This document shows positions 9,592 through 20,024 of a stretch of 64,000 nt of DNA, in pieces. Each line of letters begins with the position of its first letter. The stretch's first letter is position 1. The translations under genes were made by a program, and so were the position numbers. Source of the DNA: Caryophanales bacterium (lineage in GTDB: Bacteria > Bacillota_I > Bacilli_A > RF39 > UBA660); NCBI GenBank assembly GCA_016282155.1, contig JAEEJY010000033.1, positions 17,937 to 81,936 on the forward strand, in the 5' to 3' direction. Below the pieces are notes generated by a model that was given only the letters and a program-made list of their open reading frames with translations, was not told where the DNA came from and made no database searches.

Positions 9592-12500
9592 GAAACAAAT
9601 ATCTTCAAGACTTGTTCAAATTAATGATGAAGCAAGTTCTACAGGTAAGAAATTAAGAGCAATCTATGAAGACCTTGATATTGCGATATATGATTCAAAC
9701 GGACAATTACGTTCAACATTTGATATATTGCAAGAGTTAAGTACTAAATGGGAAACTCTTGATACAAATACAAAACAATATATTGCGTTAACATCTTCAG
9801 GTGCAAACCAAATTCAGAACTTTTATGCTTTAATGTCTAATTTTGGTACTGCCGTAGACGCTACTAATACTGCTATAAATGCAAGTGGTAGTGCTTGGAG
9901 AGAAAATGCTAAATATATGGAAAGCATTGAAGCCAAAACTCAAAAATTAAAAACTGCAATTCAAGATTTAATTTTAGGTAATGGTGGACTTGAAAAGTTG
10001 ATAAAAATCGTTTTAGATTTATCAACTAATATAGTTAAACTTATAGATAATGCAGGTGGTTTAACTACAATAATAGGTACATTAAGTGGTGCTTTAATAT
10101 TATTAAATAGAGAAGCCGTACTTAAACTTGTTCAAGGTTTATTTTCAGTAGGACAAGCAGTAGAAGAAGCAACGATTGAACTTAAAATATTTGGTACAAC
10201 TGTAACAACTACTAATACTGCAATTAATGCTACTGCTGGATATATAGGTATTTTAGTATTGGCTTGTACTGCTTTAGTAGCAGTATTAAGTTATGTTGCT
10301 AAAAGTAATGAAAGAACTATAAAAGATATTGGTGAACTTAATCAGAAAATAGAAATTGAAAGAAACGAAATTAAGGAAATCACCGATAATCTTGAAAAGT
10401 TAAAGAGTAAACTTAACGAACTAAAAAATATTGAAAACCCTAGTTTAACAGATGAAAGAGATATACAAAATTTAAATGTAGAAATTCATCAGTTAGAGAC
10501 CGAACTTGCTCTTAAGAAAAAGATTAACGAAGAAGACGAAAGAACTAGAGAGAAAAAAGCAAGTAAGATAGTTAGTGGAAGTTTATTTGCAGGAAATAAA
10601 TCTTTAGGTGAAGACTTATTAGTAAATGAAGCGTCATATTTTAAACAAGTAACAGGAAGTTCAACTAACGAAGGAAAATATGACACGTTAGGGGAAACCT
10701 ACTATCAACAAGTTATAAGTTACACAGATAGACTTAATGCAGTAAAAGAAAAACTTAATGAATTAATTGAAGAAAATAGTACTCTTGTAGATGAAAATGG
10801 TAATGTACTTGAAGGGCAAAACAAAAAATACGAAGAAAACAATAAAAAGATAGAGATAGCAGATAAACTTATTGATAGTTATGATAAAATGCTTATCAAG
10901 GCTACTACCGAATTGGAAAATACAACAGAAGGTCTTGATAAAAATTCTTTATCTTATCAGTTGGCTAGACAGGCTATAGATTATTATTCTGAATCAGTTT
11001 GGAACTCTTTAGACGCAACTGAAAAACAAGCAACTTCAGAAGAATTAATTACTTCTGAATTAGAAAGAGTTAGAGAAGAATATTCACTAACAGATGACGA
11101 ATATCAAAAACTTCAAGATACAGTAGAAGAAGCAATAGCAAATAAAGGTGATGAAGAAGACGCTTATCTTGTTGCTTCTAATGCTATTAATGAATTTATC
11201 AGTTCTATAAGAGAAGAATCAGATTTATTGTCTGATTGGAACAAACAACTTGATGACCTACAGGCTAATTACAAAACTTTAAGTGAAGCAGTAGAGGAAT
11301 ATAATACTAATGGTGGCTATTCAGTAGATACTGTACAAAAATTATTAGCATTATCTCCCGAATATCTTTCAATGCTTGTTGAAGAAAATGGTCAACTTAA
11401 AGTTAGTGAAGAAGCATTAAAAGCAAAAGCCGTTGCAATCATAGAAGAAGCAAAAGCCAAAATCTATGAAGAAGGTGCAGAAAGAATAAATCAAATAGCG
11501 CAAAGAGATTCTACTGCTACTACAAATGAAAATACTCAAGCAGTAAAAAATAATACAGAAGCAAATCTCGCTAATGCTAAATCAGTATATGATATGGCAA
11601 AATCAAGAGAGTTACTAAATAATGGTGGCGCTCGTAAAGAAATTGACGCTATTGATAAAGATGTTCAAAAGAGAGTTAAAACGCTTGATAATTTACTTCT
11701 CGATTTGGACAAAGATTTCAAGAAGACATTTACGGACGCTAAAACTTCTGCTAGTCAAGCAAAATCAGAAGTTAATGCATTGAAGTCTTCTGTTGAAGCC
11801 CTTAAACAAGAAGTCGCTGATATGAATGATGAACTTGATAAATATAAGAAAGCCATCAGTTATATCAAAGGCAAACTTGATGAAGAAATAGATTCGCTCA
11901 AAGAGCAAAGAGATATCGAAGTTCAGTTGCTTGAAGACAAGATAGAAGCACTCGAAGATGAAAAGCGACTTGACGAAGATAGACATAAAGAAGAAATTCG
12001 TTTGCTTGAAGAAGAAAGAGATTTAATAATCAATACTACTAAAGAGCAAATCGAAACTCTTAAAGAAAGAAAAGAGCAAGAAGAAGAATATTGGAATAAT
12101 AAAATTCAAGCCCTTAAAGACCAAAATGAAGCGTTAGAAGAACAAGCAGAACTAGAGAAGTTATTACTCAATCTTGAAACTGCTAAAAATACTAAAGTCA
12201 GAGTTTATAAAAAGGGTCAAGGCTTTGTATGGCAAACTGACGCAGAAGCAGTCAAGAAAGCAAAGAAAGAACTTGATACTTTCTATAGAAAGAAAGACTA
12301 TGATAACGCGCTTAAGGAACTTGAGAATTTCAAAAAGGCTTCTTTGGATAGTTATAACGCACAGATTGATGATTTAAATAATTATGTTAATTCAGTCAAG
12401 AATGCTTATAACACTCAAATTGACGGAATTAATGCCCTTATTGCTACGAATAAGACTAAATATGATGAACAAATCACTAGTCTTAAGAATATGGTCAAGC

Positions 12501-13405
12501 AAACTAAATCTGCTTATGAAGAACAAATAAAGTATTTTGAAGAATACAAAAAGAGTTTTGATAAGCAGTTAAATGCGTATGAAGACCAACAATCTAGATT
12601 GCTTACGTTGCAATTAACAGGCATAGATTTTGAGAATCAGAATTGGAAAACAAGATTAAGTAATCTTGATTCATTTGCAAAAGAATATAATAACAAACTT
12701 GCAGAGTTACAGAAGAAGCAAGAAGAATTAAATGCACTGCAAAGACAGTTGAATAGTTCTTCTTCATCAAGTGGTAGTACAAATTATAACCCTACTCCTA
12801 CACCCACACCTACACCAACACCAACTACTAGAACTAAAACTGTTTATGTTGTAGGTGGTAAAGAGTTTTCAGATTATAATAGTGCTATTAATACTGTAAA
12901 TTCTAATAAGAGATTTAATGAAGATATTGATAGACAAATTGCAGAAGTCAGAAAAAAGGGTGGAAACACTACTGCTATGCAGGCACAAATAAATGCATTA
13001 AACTCTCAAAAGAAAGCAACAAGTTATTCTACCAAAACAGTAACATATGCAAAAGGTACACCTTCTGTAAAAGATGACCAAATTGCTATCGTAGGTGAGA
13101 ACCCTAACAAAGAATTAGTTATTGGTTCTAAACTTAATGGTACTGCTATGAACTTAAAGAAGGGTACAGGTGTTGTTAACGCTAAATCTACAAGTACTTT
13201 AGCAGGATTATTAAATACTTTAGGTGGACAGTTAAGTAGTGCTAGTACGGGTAATTATAACTTATCCGATAATAGTACTCAAACATCACAATCAATTCAG
13301 ATTGGTAATATATCCTTACCTCAAGTTAGAGACGCAAATGATTTTATAGATGCATTAAGCAATTTCCAAAACATAATGGCTCAAAAGGCTTATTCTAGTA
13401 TTTAA
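9592..13405 (+). CDS. Tape measure protein, exon 2
   Basis: Continues exon 1 in frame (GA-TT|G-AAA) to give a 1742-residue protein. After the TP901 core come two hydrophobic stretches (around 10060-10290), long coiled coils rich in Glu/Lys, a Pro-Thr linker of seven PT units near 12790-12830, and a compact end with a GENPNKELVIGSKLNG segment typical of tape measure C-termini. By the usual rule of about 1.5 angstrom per residue the tail would be roughly 260 nm. A strong hairpin follows the stop. Confidence 0.9.
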
Positions 13406-13410
13406 ATATA

Positions 13411-13438
13411 AAAGAGAGAAGTTTAGGCTTCTCTCTTT
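13411..13438 (+). terminator. 11-bp hairpin after the tape measure gene
   Basis: Perfect stem AAAGAGAGAAG / CTTCTCTCTTT with a 6-nt loop, followed by AGTACATAATAAAATAAAGG. It closely resembles the hairpin after the major tail gene in stem sequence (GAGAGA core) and in the following AGTACATAA. The two seem to be copies of one element used for partial termination or mRNA end protection. Confidence 0.6.
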
Positions 13439-13468
13439 AGTACATAATAAAATAAAGGAGAAATAACT

Positions 13469-14566
13469 ATGGCAACAAACACTCAAGAAGCAATCAACGC
13501 GATTGCTAGTGGAATAGTTGAGTATGTAGATAATAAAATTTCAAATATACCATATGTGCGTACTGAACTAGGCACAATAAAAAGTGTTAGTTTGACTAAT
13601 GGTAAATATTTACATACAGTTACAGTTAGAAATTTTGATTATATAAAAATAAAGTCTGTAGGTAATAATAAATATCTTGTTGGAAGTATAGTATATTTGC
13701 TTGTACCTAATGGACAGTATAATAATATGTTTATATTAGGACACCTTGATGACGCGTTAGCAAATATTAAAGGTGGTACTATAGATATTGGTAACGGAAA
13801 GTTTTCTGTAGACGCTAGTGGTAATATGACTGCTACTAGTGGTAAGATTGGTTTGTTTGATATTGATGAAGGTTTTAAATATTACAATCCAGAAAGTCCT
13901 ACAGATGTAATTGGTGATATTATACCATTCTCTAGTGGTGGTGTTGGTGGTATAGAAATTGGTGGCGCAGAATTAAGATTATCTAGTAGTAGAAGTACAC
14001 AATTATTATCTGATAGAGATGTTTCATTACACGGAAAAGAAGATGTAGAGATAACATCTGGAATAAATGAAGGTGGTATAACAGAAAGTGGAAATATAAG
14101 TATGAGTTCTTTTGGTGGAGATATAAGTATAATAGGTATATTTAAATGTTATTCTTATTCTTTAATTACACCACAAATAAATTTTCAAACCCCATATTCT
14201 TCAGATAATGTAACATATACATATTCTAGGTTGCCTATGTTAGCACCATCTTACAGACAAACTTCTGATAAGAGAATGAAGAAAGATATAAAGAAGTTAA
14301 ATATTAAGAAAGCGTCTGATTTTATATTAAGTCTTAAACCTTGTGAATTTAGATATAAAGAAAATGATGAAGAAAAACATCACGGCTTTATTGCACAAGA
14401 AGTTAAGAAAAATATGTATGATGATTGGAGTCTACACACTGGTAATGAAAGTCAAACACTTGCTTATACTGAACTTATTGCAGATATGGTTGCTACAATT
14501 CAAAAGCAACAAGAACAAATAGAAGAATTAAGGAAGGATATTGAAATATTAAAGAAAGGAGAATAA
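13469..14566 (+). CDS. Tail fibre/baseplate protein with S74 chaperone domain
   Basis: 365 residues. The N-terminal third is beta structure with an OB-like feel, the middle is Gly/Ser-rich repeats typical of fibre shafts, and the last 100 residues are a Peptidase_S74 intramolecular chaperone. That domain opens with S266-D267 in SDKRMKKDIKKL, continues with FRYKENDEEKHHGFIAQEV and closes with a coiled coil. In this family the chaperone guides trimer folding and then cuts itself off at the Ser-Asp site. It sits directly after the tape measure gene, so it is probably a baseplate or side fibre. Confidence 0.8.
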   Translation: MATNTQEAINAIASGIVEYVDNKISNIPYVRTELGTIKSVSLTNGKYLHTVTVRNFDYIKIKSVGNNKYLVGSIVYLLVPNGQYNNMFILGHLDDALANIKGGTIDIGNGKFSVDASGNMTATSGKIGLFDIDEGFKYYNPESPTDVIGDIIPFSSGGVGGIEIGGAELRLSSSRSTQLLSDRDVSLHGKEDVEITSGINEGGITESGNISMSSFGGDISIIGIFKCYSYSLITPQINFQTPYSSDNVTYTYSRLPMLAPSYRQTSDKRMKKDIKKLNIKKASDFILSLKPCEFRYKENDEEKHHGFIAQEVKKNMYDDWSLHTGNESQTLAYTELIADMVATIQKQQEQIEELRKDIEILKKGE

Positions 14567-14590
14567 ATGACAAAGTATGGCAACTATTGA
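14567..14590 (+). CDS. Seven-codon leader ORF overlapping the next start
   Basis: ATG at 14567 is 5 nt from the only AAAGGAG site; the true ATG of the next gene (14577) is 15 nt away and lies inside this mini-ORF, which stops at 14588-14590. Ribosomes would load on the mini-ORF and reinitiate upstream by a few bases. It could set the level of the downstream baseplate protein. It may also mark a one-base change in an older start. Confidence 0.35.
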   Translation: MTKYGNY

Positions 14591-17360
14591 AAAATCTCCT
14601 GTGATTTTAAGTGCAAAAGCGAGTTATATTGGTGAACATTTTGCTACTATTGAACTAGTTTTTGAATGGGACATTAATGATTTTGATAATATTACAGGTA
14701 TGGTCTATATGGTAGGCGATATTGATTATTCCTATGGTTTTTATCAAGGTACTATATCTGTACAATATTTAGGAAACAATACTTTTAAATGGATAGGAAG
14801 TACTGATAGCAGTTGGTTGGTTTTAGGTGAAAGTCAATATAAAATAAAAATATATGGTGAAAAAACCTCAACTCAAGAAGAATTTGATACTTTATATTCT
14901 GATAAATTTATAATGTACTTGTTTCAACAACCTGTAATTACTTCAAATGTTTATGCTGGTCAACTTGTAGAAATGGAAGATGGTGCTTTTACATTTGAAG
15001 ATATATATAATCAATCACAGTCGGCAGAACTTTATTGGTATCAATATATATTATATGATTCCAACGATGTAGTATTACAAACAGGAGAAAAAACATACTG
15101 CTATGAATCTCCTCCTGTTAATATGAGTTATACTTTTGATGGGTTTATTAATCGTCAAAATTATAAAATAAAAATTAAAACTGCTACTTTATATGGCGAT
15201 TTAGAATACGAAAAAACAACTTCCTTTACTGCTAGGACTAATACAGTAATTGCAGATTATCCTAATGTACTTGAAGCAGAATGTAAAAGTAATGCAGATA
15301 GCAATGATATTAAAATAACATTCTATTGGAATACTAATAGATTTGAACCCGTAGATTATATGGTGTTCATCAATAATGATGAAGAAGGTGTCAAATTTAT
15401 TAATACAGAAGATATAACATATCTTGGTGATAATGTATATGAGTTAAATATTAATGTGTTAAATTCAGATACACAAATATTTGAGTTTGGTGAAAATTCT
15501 TATCAAATCAAATTGATAAGTTATGATAGTGGTGATGAAATTGCTAGTTCAAGGTCTAATAGTTTTATGATGTTTAGGGGCAATCTTCCCGTTATAACAA
15601 ATTCAAATATATCTGAATATGAAGTAATTACAGAAAGTGGTTATATATTTTCTGATACTTATTATCAAGCACAGAATGACCCTTTAGATTATTGTCAATA
15701 TACTTTATATGACGCAAATGATAATGTATTGGAAAAGAGTGATAAAATATTTAGCACGAATTTACCACCGATAATATTATATTATTATTTCAATGGTTTT
15801 GAGAACAATACGATGTATAAAATAGGGTTTTATTTAAGAACTCAACACGGTCTGGAGGTTAGTAAAGTGACGAGTTTTAATGTAGAGTATGATGAACCCA
15901 TTTTAAAGAGTAAACTAAAAGTTGAAAATAAATGTAATGAAGGATATATAGACATTAGTAGTAACATCTTTGCAGGTCAAGGTATTACTAGTCCTACCCC
16001 TATGGTTTATATTGATGAAGGGGGTAAATATTCTGCATACGCTATAGCGTCAGACCCTGTTATACAATATGGTTCTAATACAAGCAGATGGATATATTGG
16101 AATAATGGAATTGATATAGATAAAAACTTTGTTTTAAAGTTTTGGTTTACATTGGGTTCAACTAATAATAATATTATTAGAATGTATGATGATGATGGTC
16201 ATTATATAAATGTAAAATATAAAAGACTTAAAAGAAATAATCAAGCATTTAATGGCGACTTCATTGAAATTTCAGATGAGAATGGAAATGTAATCGCCAA
16301 TTCTAATATACTTTCTATAAGAGCAAATTCAACCGATAAATTCTTCTTATGGATAAAGGTTGTAGATGATGAATGGGAAGTAATAATACAAAACCTCGAA
16401 CAAGATACTTCTGTATTTAATTGGAATGATTTAGACGATAATTTAGGTTGGAATCAGACTACAGATTTAACTTGGGAAGGTGAGCAATATGAAGACGAAG
16501 GTTTATCAACGGCTTATCCTATTGCAATAAGAAATAATCTTACCAATGTAATAGTTGGTAATGCAATCTGTAGACAGTTAGAAGTTACAAATAATATTGA
16601 AGAAACTTACAATCAGAATTTTGATGATTGGGATGAGTTTATGGTATTGAAATGTGACTTTGATAGAAACGTACAAGCAGGTAACCTTGAAGAACAAGTA
16701 GGCAATATTGACGCGATTAGAATTAAGAGAAAAGATGCAAGTATGGGTAAATGGATAACCATATTTGAAAGAGAGATTAATGATGATACAGACTTAAAGA
16801 TTGCTTACAGAGATTATGGTGTACCTAAAGGAATTGAACAGACTTATGCTTTAGTTCCCGTTTTAGCAGATAAGACAGAAGGTAATTATATTACTGCTAA
16901 AGTTGTACCTAATTGGAATGCTACATTTATTTATGATGGCGAACAGTGCTTTAAATTATATAGTTCAATTACATATGGTAATGTGGCGAAGAATAGACCT
17001 GTTGGTGTATTGAACCCTATAGGTGCTATTTATCCTACTGTAATACAGAATGGCGAAAATAAATATATGAGTGGTATGGTATCTGGACAGTTGTTAGGAT
17101 ATAATTACGAACAGACAAGAAGATTAGATAGAGTAGATGTTACAAGACAGATTCAAGACTTTACCGATTTCTTAACAAATGGTAGAGCAAAAATAATCTT
17201 CGATTGGAATGGTAATTGTTGGTTAGCAAGAGTTACAGATTCACCTACTATAAATTACAATATCAAAACAACTAATGGTGTGGCTACAGTATCATTTAGT
17301 TGGGTTGAACAAGGCAAATATAATAATGAAGAAGACCTTGAGAATAATAATCTTAAATAG
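14577..17360 (+). CDS. Large baseplate/tail tip protein with repeated beta domains
   Basis: 927 residues. Two tandem units (roughly 15-220 and 220-430) share the pattern ...YSFMMF/P-VITSN...YDANDNVL..., like fibronectin-type beta sandwiches. They are followed by a jelly-roll-like segment (~460-640, FVLKFWFTLG) that could bind a glycan. The C-terminal ~150 residues, with the pattern TRRLDRVDVTRQIQDFTDFL, look like a tail-tip scaffold. Position between the first baseplate gene and the hub gene supports a structural role at the tail end, possibly contact with the cell surface. Confidence 0.6.
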   Translation: MATIEKSPVILSAKASYIGEHFATIELVFEWDINDFDNITGMVYMVGDIDYSYGFYQGTISVQYLGNNTFKWIGSTDSSWLVLGESQYKIKIYGEKTSTQEEFDTLYSDKFIMYLFQQPVITSNVYAGQLVEMEDGAFTFEDIYNQSQSAELYWYQYILYDSNDVVLQTGEKTYCYESPPVNMSYTFDGFINRQNYKIKIKTATLYGDLEYEKTTSFTARTNTVIADYPNVLEAECKSNADSNDIKITFYWNTNRFEPVDYMVFINNDEEGVKFINTEDITYLGDNVYELNINVLNSDTQIFEFGENSYQIKLISYDSGDEIASSRSNSFMMFRGNLPVITNSNISEYEVITESGYIFSDTYYQAQNDPLDYCQYTLYDANDNVLEKSDKIFSTNLPPIILYYYFNGFENNTMYKIGFYLRTQHGLEVSKVTSFNVEYDEPILKSKLKVENKCNEGYIDISSNIFAGQGITSPTPMVYIDEGGKYSAYAIASDPVIQYGSNTSRWIYWNNGIDIDKNFVLKFWFTLGSTNNNIIRMYDDDGHYINVKYKRLKRNNQAFNGDFIEISDENGNVIANSNILSIRANSTDKFFLWIKVVDDEWEVIIQNLEQDTSVFNWNDLDDNLGWNQTTDLTWEGEQYEDEGLSTAYPIAIRNNLTNVIVGNAICRQLEVTNNIEETYNQNFDDWDEFMVLKCDFDRNVQAGNLEEQVGNIDAIRIKRKDASMGKWITIFEREINDDTDLKIAYRDYGVPKGIEQTYALVPVLADKTEGNYITAKVVPNWNATFIYDGEQCFKLYSSITYGNVAKNRPVGVLNPIGAIYPTVIQNGENKYMSGMVSGQLLGYNYEQTRRLDRVDVTRQIQDFTDFLTNGRAKIIFDWNGNCWLARVTDSPTINYNIKTTNGVATVSFSWVEQGKYNNEEDLENNNLK

Positions 17361-17374
17361 AGAGGAGTGGGATA

Positions 17375-18559
17375 ATGGGTCTGTTTAAATATTTCAACCC
17401 TGAAGAATATAGAGTAAGTAAACAGAACAATAGAACTTTGCATATTCTAATATATATATTAGATTTTCAGTTCAGAAAAATTGCAGAGTTAAGTGGTATT
17501 GTTTTGGATAACTCTACATTTTCTATTGACGCGAATAGCGATATAAGAAGAACTTGTAATTTATCTATTATTCCTACTTCATCAGATTTTGATATCACCG
17601 CTAATAGTGATATATGGATAGATAAATATATTCAAGTAAAGGTTGGAATTGAAGATACAAGTAACAATAATGAAATAGTATATACTAATAAAGGTGTATA
17701 CTTGATTAATAATCCTAGTAAAGTTTATAGCGCAACTAGTAATCAATTAACTATAACAGGAATTGATTTAATGGCTAAACTTACAGGAATGAGAAATGGA
17801 TATTTGAGTGGCACTCAAGGTGGAGTGTCATATCAAATTCCAGCAGGTAGTGATATTGGTGATGCTATCAAATCTACTTTTGCATTAGGTGGATTTGATA
17901 ATGTCGCGGTATCAGATTTTAAACCTACTTCGGTTGTGCCTAATGATATTATAATATCAGTTGGAAGTACGATTTATGGTATGTTAAAAGAATTAGTTGA
18001 TATTAATTCATTTTATCAAATGTATTTTGATGAAAATGGTGTGCCTTATGTAAATCGTATTCCTAGTGGTGACAATGAGCCTGTAATGGTTGATGATGAT
18101 TTATGGAAAGATGTTTTAATTTCTTATAATCAAAATATATCTTTTGAAGAAGTTAAAAATGTTGTTGAAGTTTATGGTAAAACTTTAGATGACGGAACTA
18201 CACCTTATGCTATTGCTTTAGATGATGACCCTAGAAGTCCATTCTATGCTTATGGTAAAGCAGGTCAAATTAGAATCATCTTAAGTGGTGGTGAATATGA
18301 TAATATATATACTGATGAATTGGCACAAGATAGAGCCGATTATGAGTTATATTTAAGATGTAGATTACAAGACCAATTAACGATTACTACTGTACCTATT
18401 TATTGGTTAAATGTGAATTGGTTGATTGAAATCACATTGCCTAATAAGCAAGGCGAAGAAGTAACTGAAAAATATATAATTAAAAAGATTGATACTACTG
18501 TAGGAGTTAATGGAACTCAAACTATTACTATGATGAAATATTATCCTACAGATGTATAG
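17375..18559 (+). CDS. Baseplate hub protein (DUF5048/gpD-like)
   Basis: 394 residues. The order of beta segments, with an N-terminal HILIYILDFQFRKIAELSGI, a central VYLINNPSKVYSATSNQLTITGIDLM, a middle QMYFDENGVPYVNRIP and an end in WLIEITLPNKQG, is that of the Firmicute hub proteins related to gpD/gp27 (XkdQ, DUF5048). These form the trimeric ring below the tail tube. A good ribosome site (GAGGAG) precedes the start. Confidence 0.65.
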   Translation: MGLFKYFNPEEYRVSKQNNRTLHILIYILDFQFRKIAELSGIVLDNSTFSIDANSDIRRTCNLSIIPTSSDFDITANSDIWIDKYIQVKVGIEDTSNNNEIVYTNKGVYLINNPSKVYSATSNQLTITGIDLMAKLTGMRNGYLSGTQGGVSYQIPAGSDIGDAIKSTFALGGFDNVAVSDFKPTSVVPNDIIISVGSTIYGMLKELVDINSFYQMYFDENGVPYVNRIPSGDNEPVMVDDDLWKDVLISYNQNISFEEVKNVVEVYGKTLDDGTTPYAIALDDDPRSPFYAYGKAGQIRIILSGGEYDNIYTDELAQDRADYELYLRCRLQDQLTITTVPIYWLNVNWLIEITLPNKQGEEVTEKYIIKKIDTTVGVNGTQTITMMKYYPTDV

Positions 18560-18573
18560 AAAGGAAATATAAA

Positions 18574-19473
18574 ATGGCAAGTATTCAAATTAATAGAGGT
18601 ACTACTACTGAAATTGAAAATACGCCATATAGAGATGGTTTAATCTCTTTTGATACCGACAAGAAAGAAATCTTGATGGATAACAATGGGGAAAGAGAAA
18701 CTTATGGTGCTAACGGCACTGAAGTTACTGCTAACCCTGAAGGTCAAGCCACTGGAGATTTACAGAAATTAGGTATTGGCGAAGATATTTATAATGTTAG
18801 TGGTGGTCATACAATTCAGAATACAAGTGGTACGGCAGTAACACAAAGAACTAAAATGCGTATTAATGGCGCATATGTTCACGATGATGCTACTAATCAA
18901 GTTACTGATGTTGATATTGTAAGAGATATGCTTAAATCTGAAATTGAGTCATTAAGTGGTGATTCAGTTGAAGGTTTTCAACATAGTACTGACGAACCTG
19001 ATGAAGTACAAATTACAATACCTACAGAACTTGACGATTTAAATGATGTTAGTATTGATAATAACTTGGAAGATGGTCAAGTATTGAAATATAATAGTAC
19101 TACTCATAAATGGGAAAATAGTACTGTTGGTTATTTTGTATCACAAAGTTCACCTATTACAGTTGAAGCAACTACAAATACAACATTGGTTACAATACCA
19201 AAAGTTGAAGCAGGTGTATATATTGTTTGCGGTTCATTAAAAATTAATACTATGCCATCAAGCAATGTTTTAAGATATTTTCAATTAACAATGTCAAATG
19301 GAGATAAGATTTGTGAGATGACAATAAATCAGGCAGCCTATGCTACAATTAGAATACCTGTAAGTGGTGTAGTAATATTTAATTCCGATACTACAAATGT
19401 TAATTTAATTGTTTATTTGAGAGAACAATTAGAAATTGCAGAAACTGAAATAGGTCTTATGAAAATGTTCTAA
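18574..19473 (+). CDS. Tail fibre protein
   Basis: 299 residues. An N-terminal module (IQINRGTTTEIENTPYRDG) is typical of fibres that attach to the baseplate. A middle module GHTIQNTSGTA...INGAYVHDD recurs in the 26574 gene. The shaft motif DLNDVSIDNNLEDGQVLKY...KWEN recurs in the 20025 and 27532 genes. The last ~110 residues form a compact beta tip. Probably a receptor-binding or accessory fibre. Confidence 0.65.
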   Translation: MASIQINRGTTTEIENTPYRDGLISFDTDKKEILMDNNGERETYGANGTEVTANPEGQATGDLQKLGIGEDIYNVSGGHTIQNTSGTAVTQRTKMRINGAYVHDDATNQVTDVDIVRDMLKSEIESLSGDSVEGFQHSTDEPDEVQITIPTELDDLNDVSIDNNLEDGQVLKYNSTTHKWENSTVGYFVSQSSPITVEATTNTTLVTIPKVEAGVYIVCGSLKINTMPSSNVLRYFQLTMSNGDKICEMTINQAAYATIRIPVSGVVIFNSDTTNVNLIVYLREQLEIAETEIGLMKMF

Positions 19474-19477
19474 TCGG

Positions 19478-19506
19478 TTGACAATTTTCATTGAGTATGT
19501 TATAAT
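19478..19506 (+). promoter_or_regulatory. Consensus sigma-70/sigma-A promoter
   Basis: TTGACA (19478-19483), a 17-nt spacer, then TATAAT (19501-19506) with the extended TGT before it. This is the only such promoter I found on the + strand and it has the early-gene type. It would start transcription near 19513, ahead of two small non-structural genes. Confidence 0.85.
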
Positions 19507-19540
19507 ACTTATAGTTAGTAGATAAAATAGGAGAATAACA

Positions 19541-19726
19541 ATGAAGATTGAAATTGAAGTAAAAGATAATGCTACAAACGAAGATATTATTAAGTCTTTA
19601 TTTCCTACAATGTACACTAATACAGATAAATTACGAGAACCAGAGTTTATTTATCTTTGCAGTAATGGAACGATTCAAGCAAAAATATATACTGATTGGT
19701 GGAACGCAAAATTTAAGAGAGAATAA
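19541..19726 (+). CDS. Small early-type protein (moron cassette)
   Basis: 61 residues after a good ribosome site (AGGAG). The opening MKIEIEVKDNATNEDI resembles the small regulatory-like proteins of the early block rather than a virion part. Together with the upstream promoter it suggests expression outside the late programme. Function unknown. Confidence 0.65.
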   Translation: MKIEIEVKDNATNEDIIKSLFPTMYTNTDKLREPEFIYLCSNGTIQAKIYTDWWNAKFKRE

Positions 19727-19729
19727 ACA

Positions 19730-19900
19730 ATGATACAAATTGACAAGCCAATGCCTAAATCTTGTTCAGATTGTTTGCTTTGTAAAATATTCAAAGAAGA
19801 TATTTTATATTGCAAGGCAACGGACGAGATTTTAAGGGGCGAAGCATTTTACAGAAAAAGATTTGATGATTGTCCCTTAAAAGAGATTAAGGAAGAATAA
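19730..19900 (+). CDS. Small Cys-rich protein, paralogue of the 30656 gene
   Basis: 56 residues. Motif MPKSCSDCLLC with a later Cys and a closing DDCPLKEI gives five cysteines. The early gene at 30656-30817 encodes the same frame of residues (MPKSCNDCP ... E-DCPLEE), so the two are paralogues, one in each half. The spacing suggests a small zinc-binding fold. Starts 4 nt after the stop of the 61-residue gene, so the two form one transcript. Confidence 0.7.
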   Translation: MIQIDKPMPKSCSDCLLCKIFKEDILYCKATDEILRGEAFYRKRFDDCPLKEIKEE

Positions 19901-19913
19901 AAATATATAAATA

Positions 19914-19999
19914 TCGGTGTGGCGAGGAGTAGTCAAGGCAAAACAAAAGTCAATGCAATAGTTGGGGGTTAACTTTATACCCTTGCCGAGTCACACCGA
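19914..19999 (+). ncRNA. Structured RNA element closed by an 8-bp stem
   Basis: TCGGTGTG (19914-19921) pairs with CACACCGA (19992-19999). Inside, GGCAA (19937-19941) can pair with TTGCC (19983-19987), and GGGT/ACCC closes a small hairpin. It is tRNA-sized (86 nt) and the segment GCGAGGAGTAGTCAAGGC recalls a D-arm, but no anticodon arm or TTC-type T-loop can be drawn. It lies in the leader of the 20025 fibre gene and just after the moron genes. It may be a leader element, a 3' end structure or a degenerate tRNA. Confidence 0.45.
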
Positions 20000-20024
20000 A
20001 TTTATTTTAAAAAGGAGATAAAAA

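Noticed and set aside
19914..19999. A true tRNA gene
   Set aside because: No anticodon arm with a 7-nt loop and no TTC-type T-loop can be drawn.
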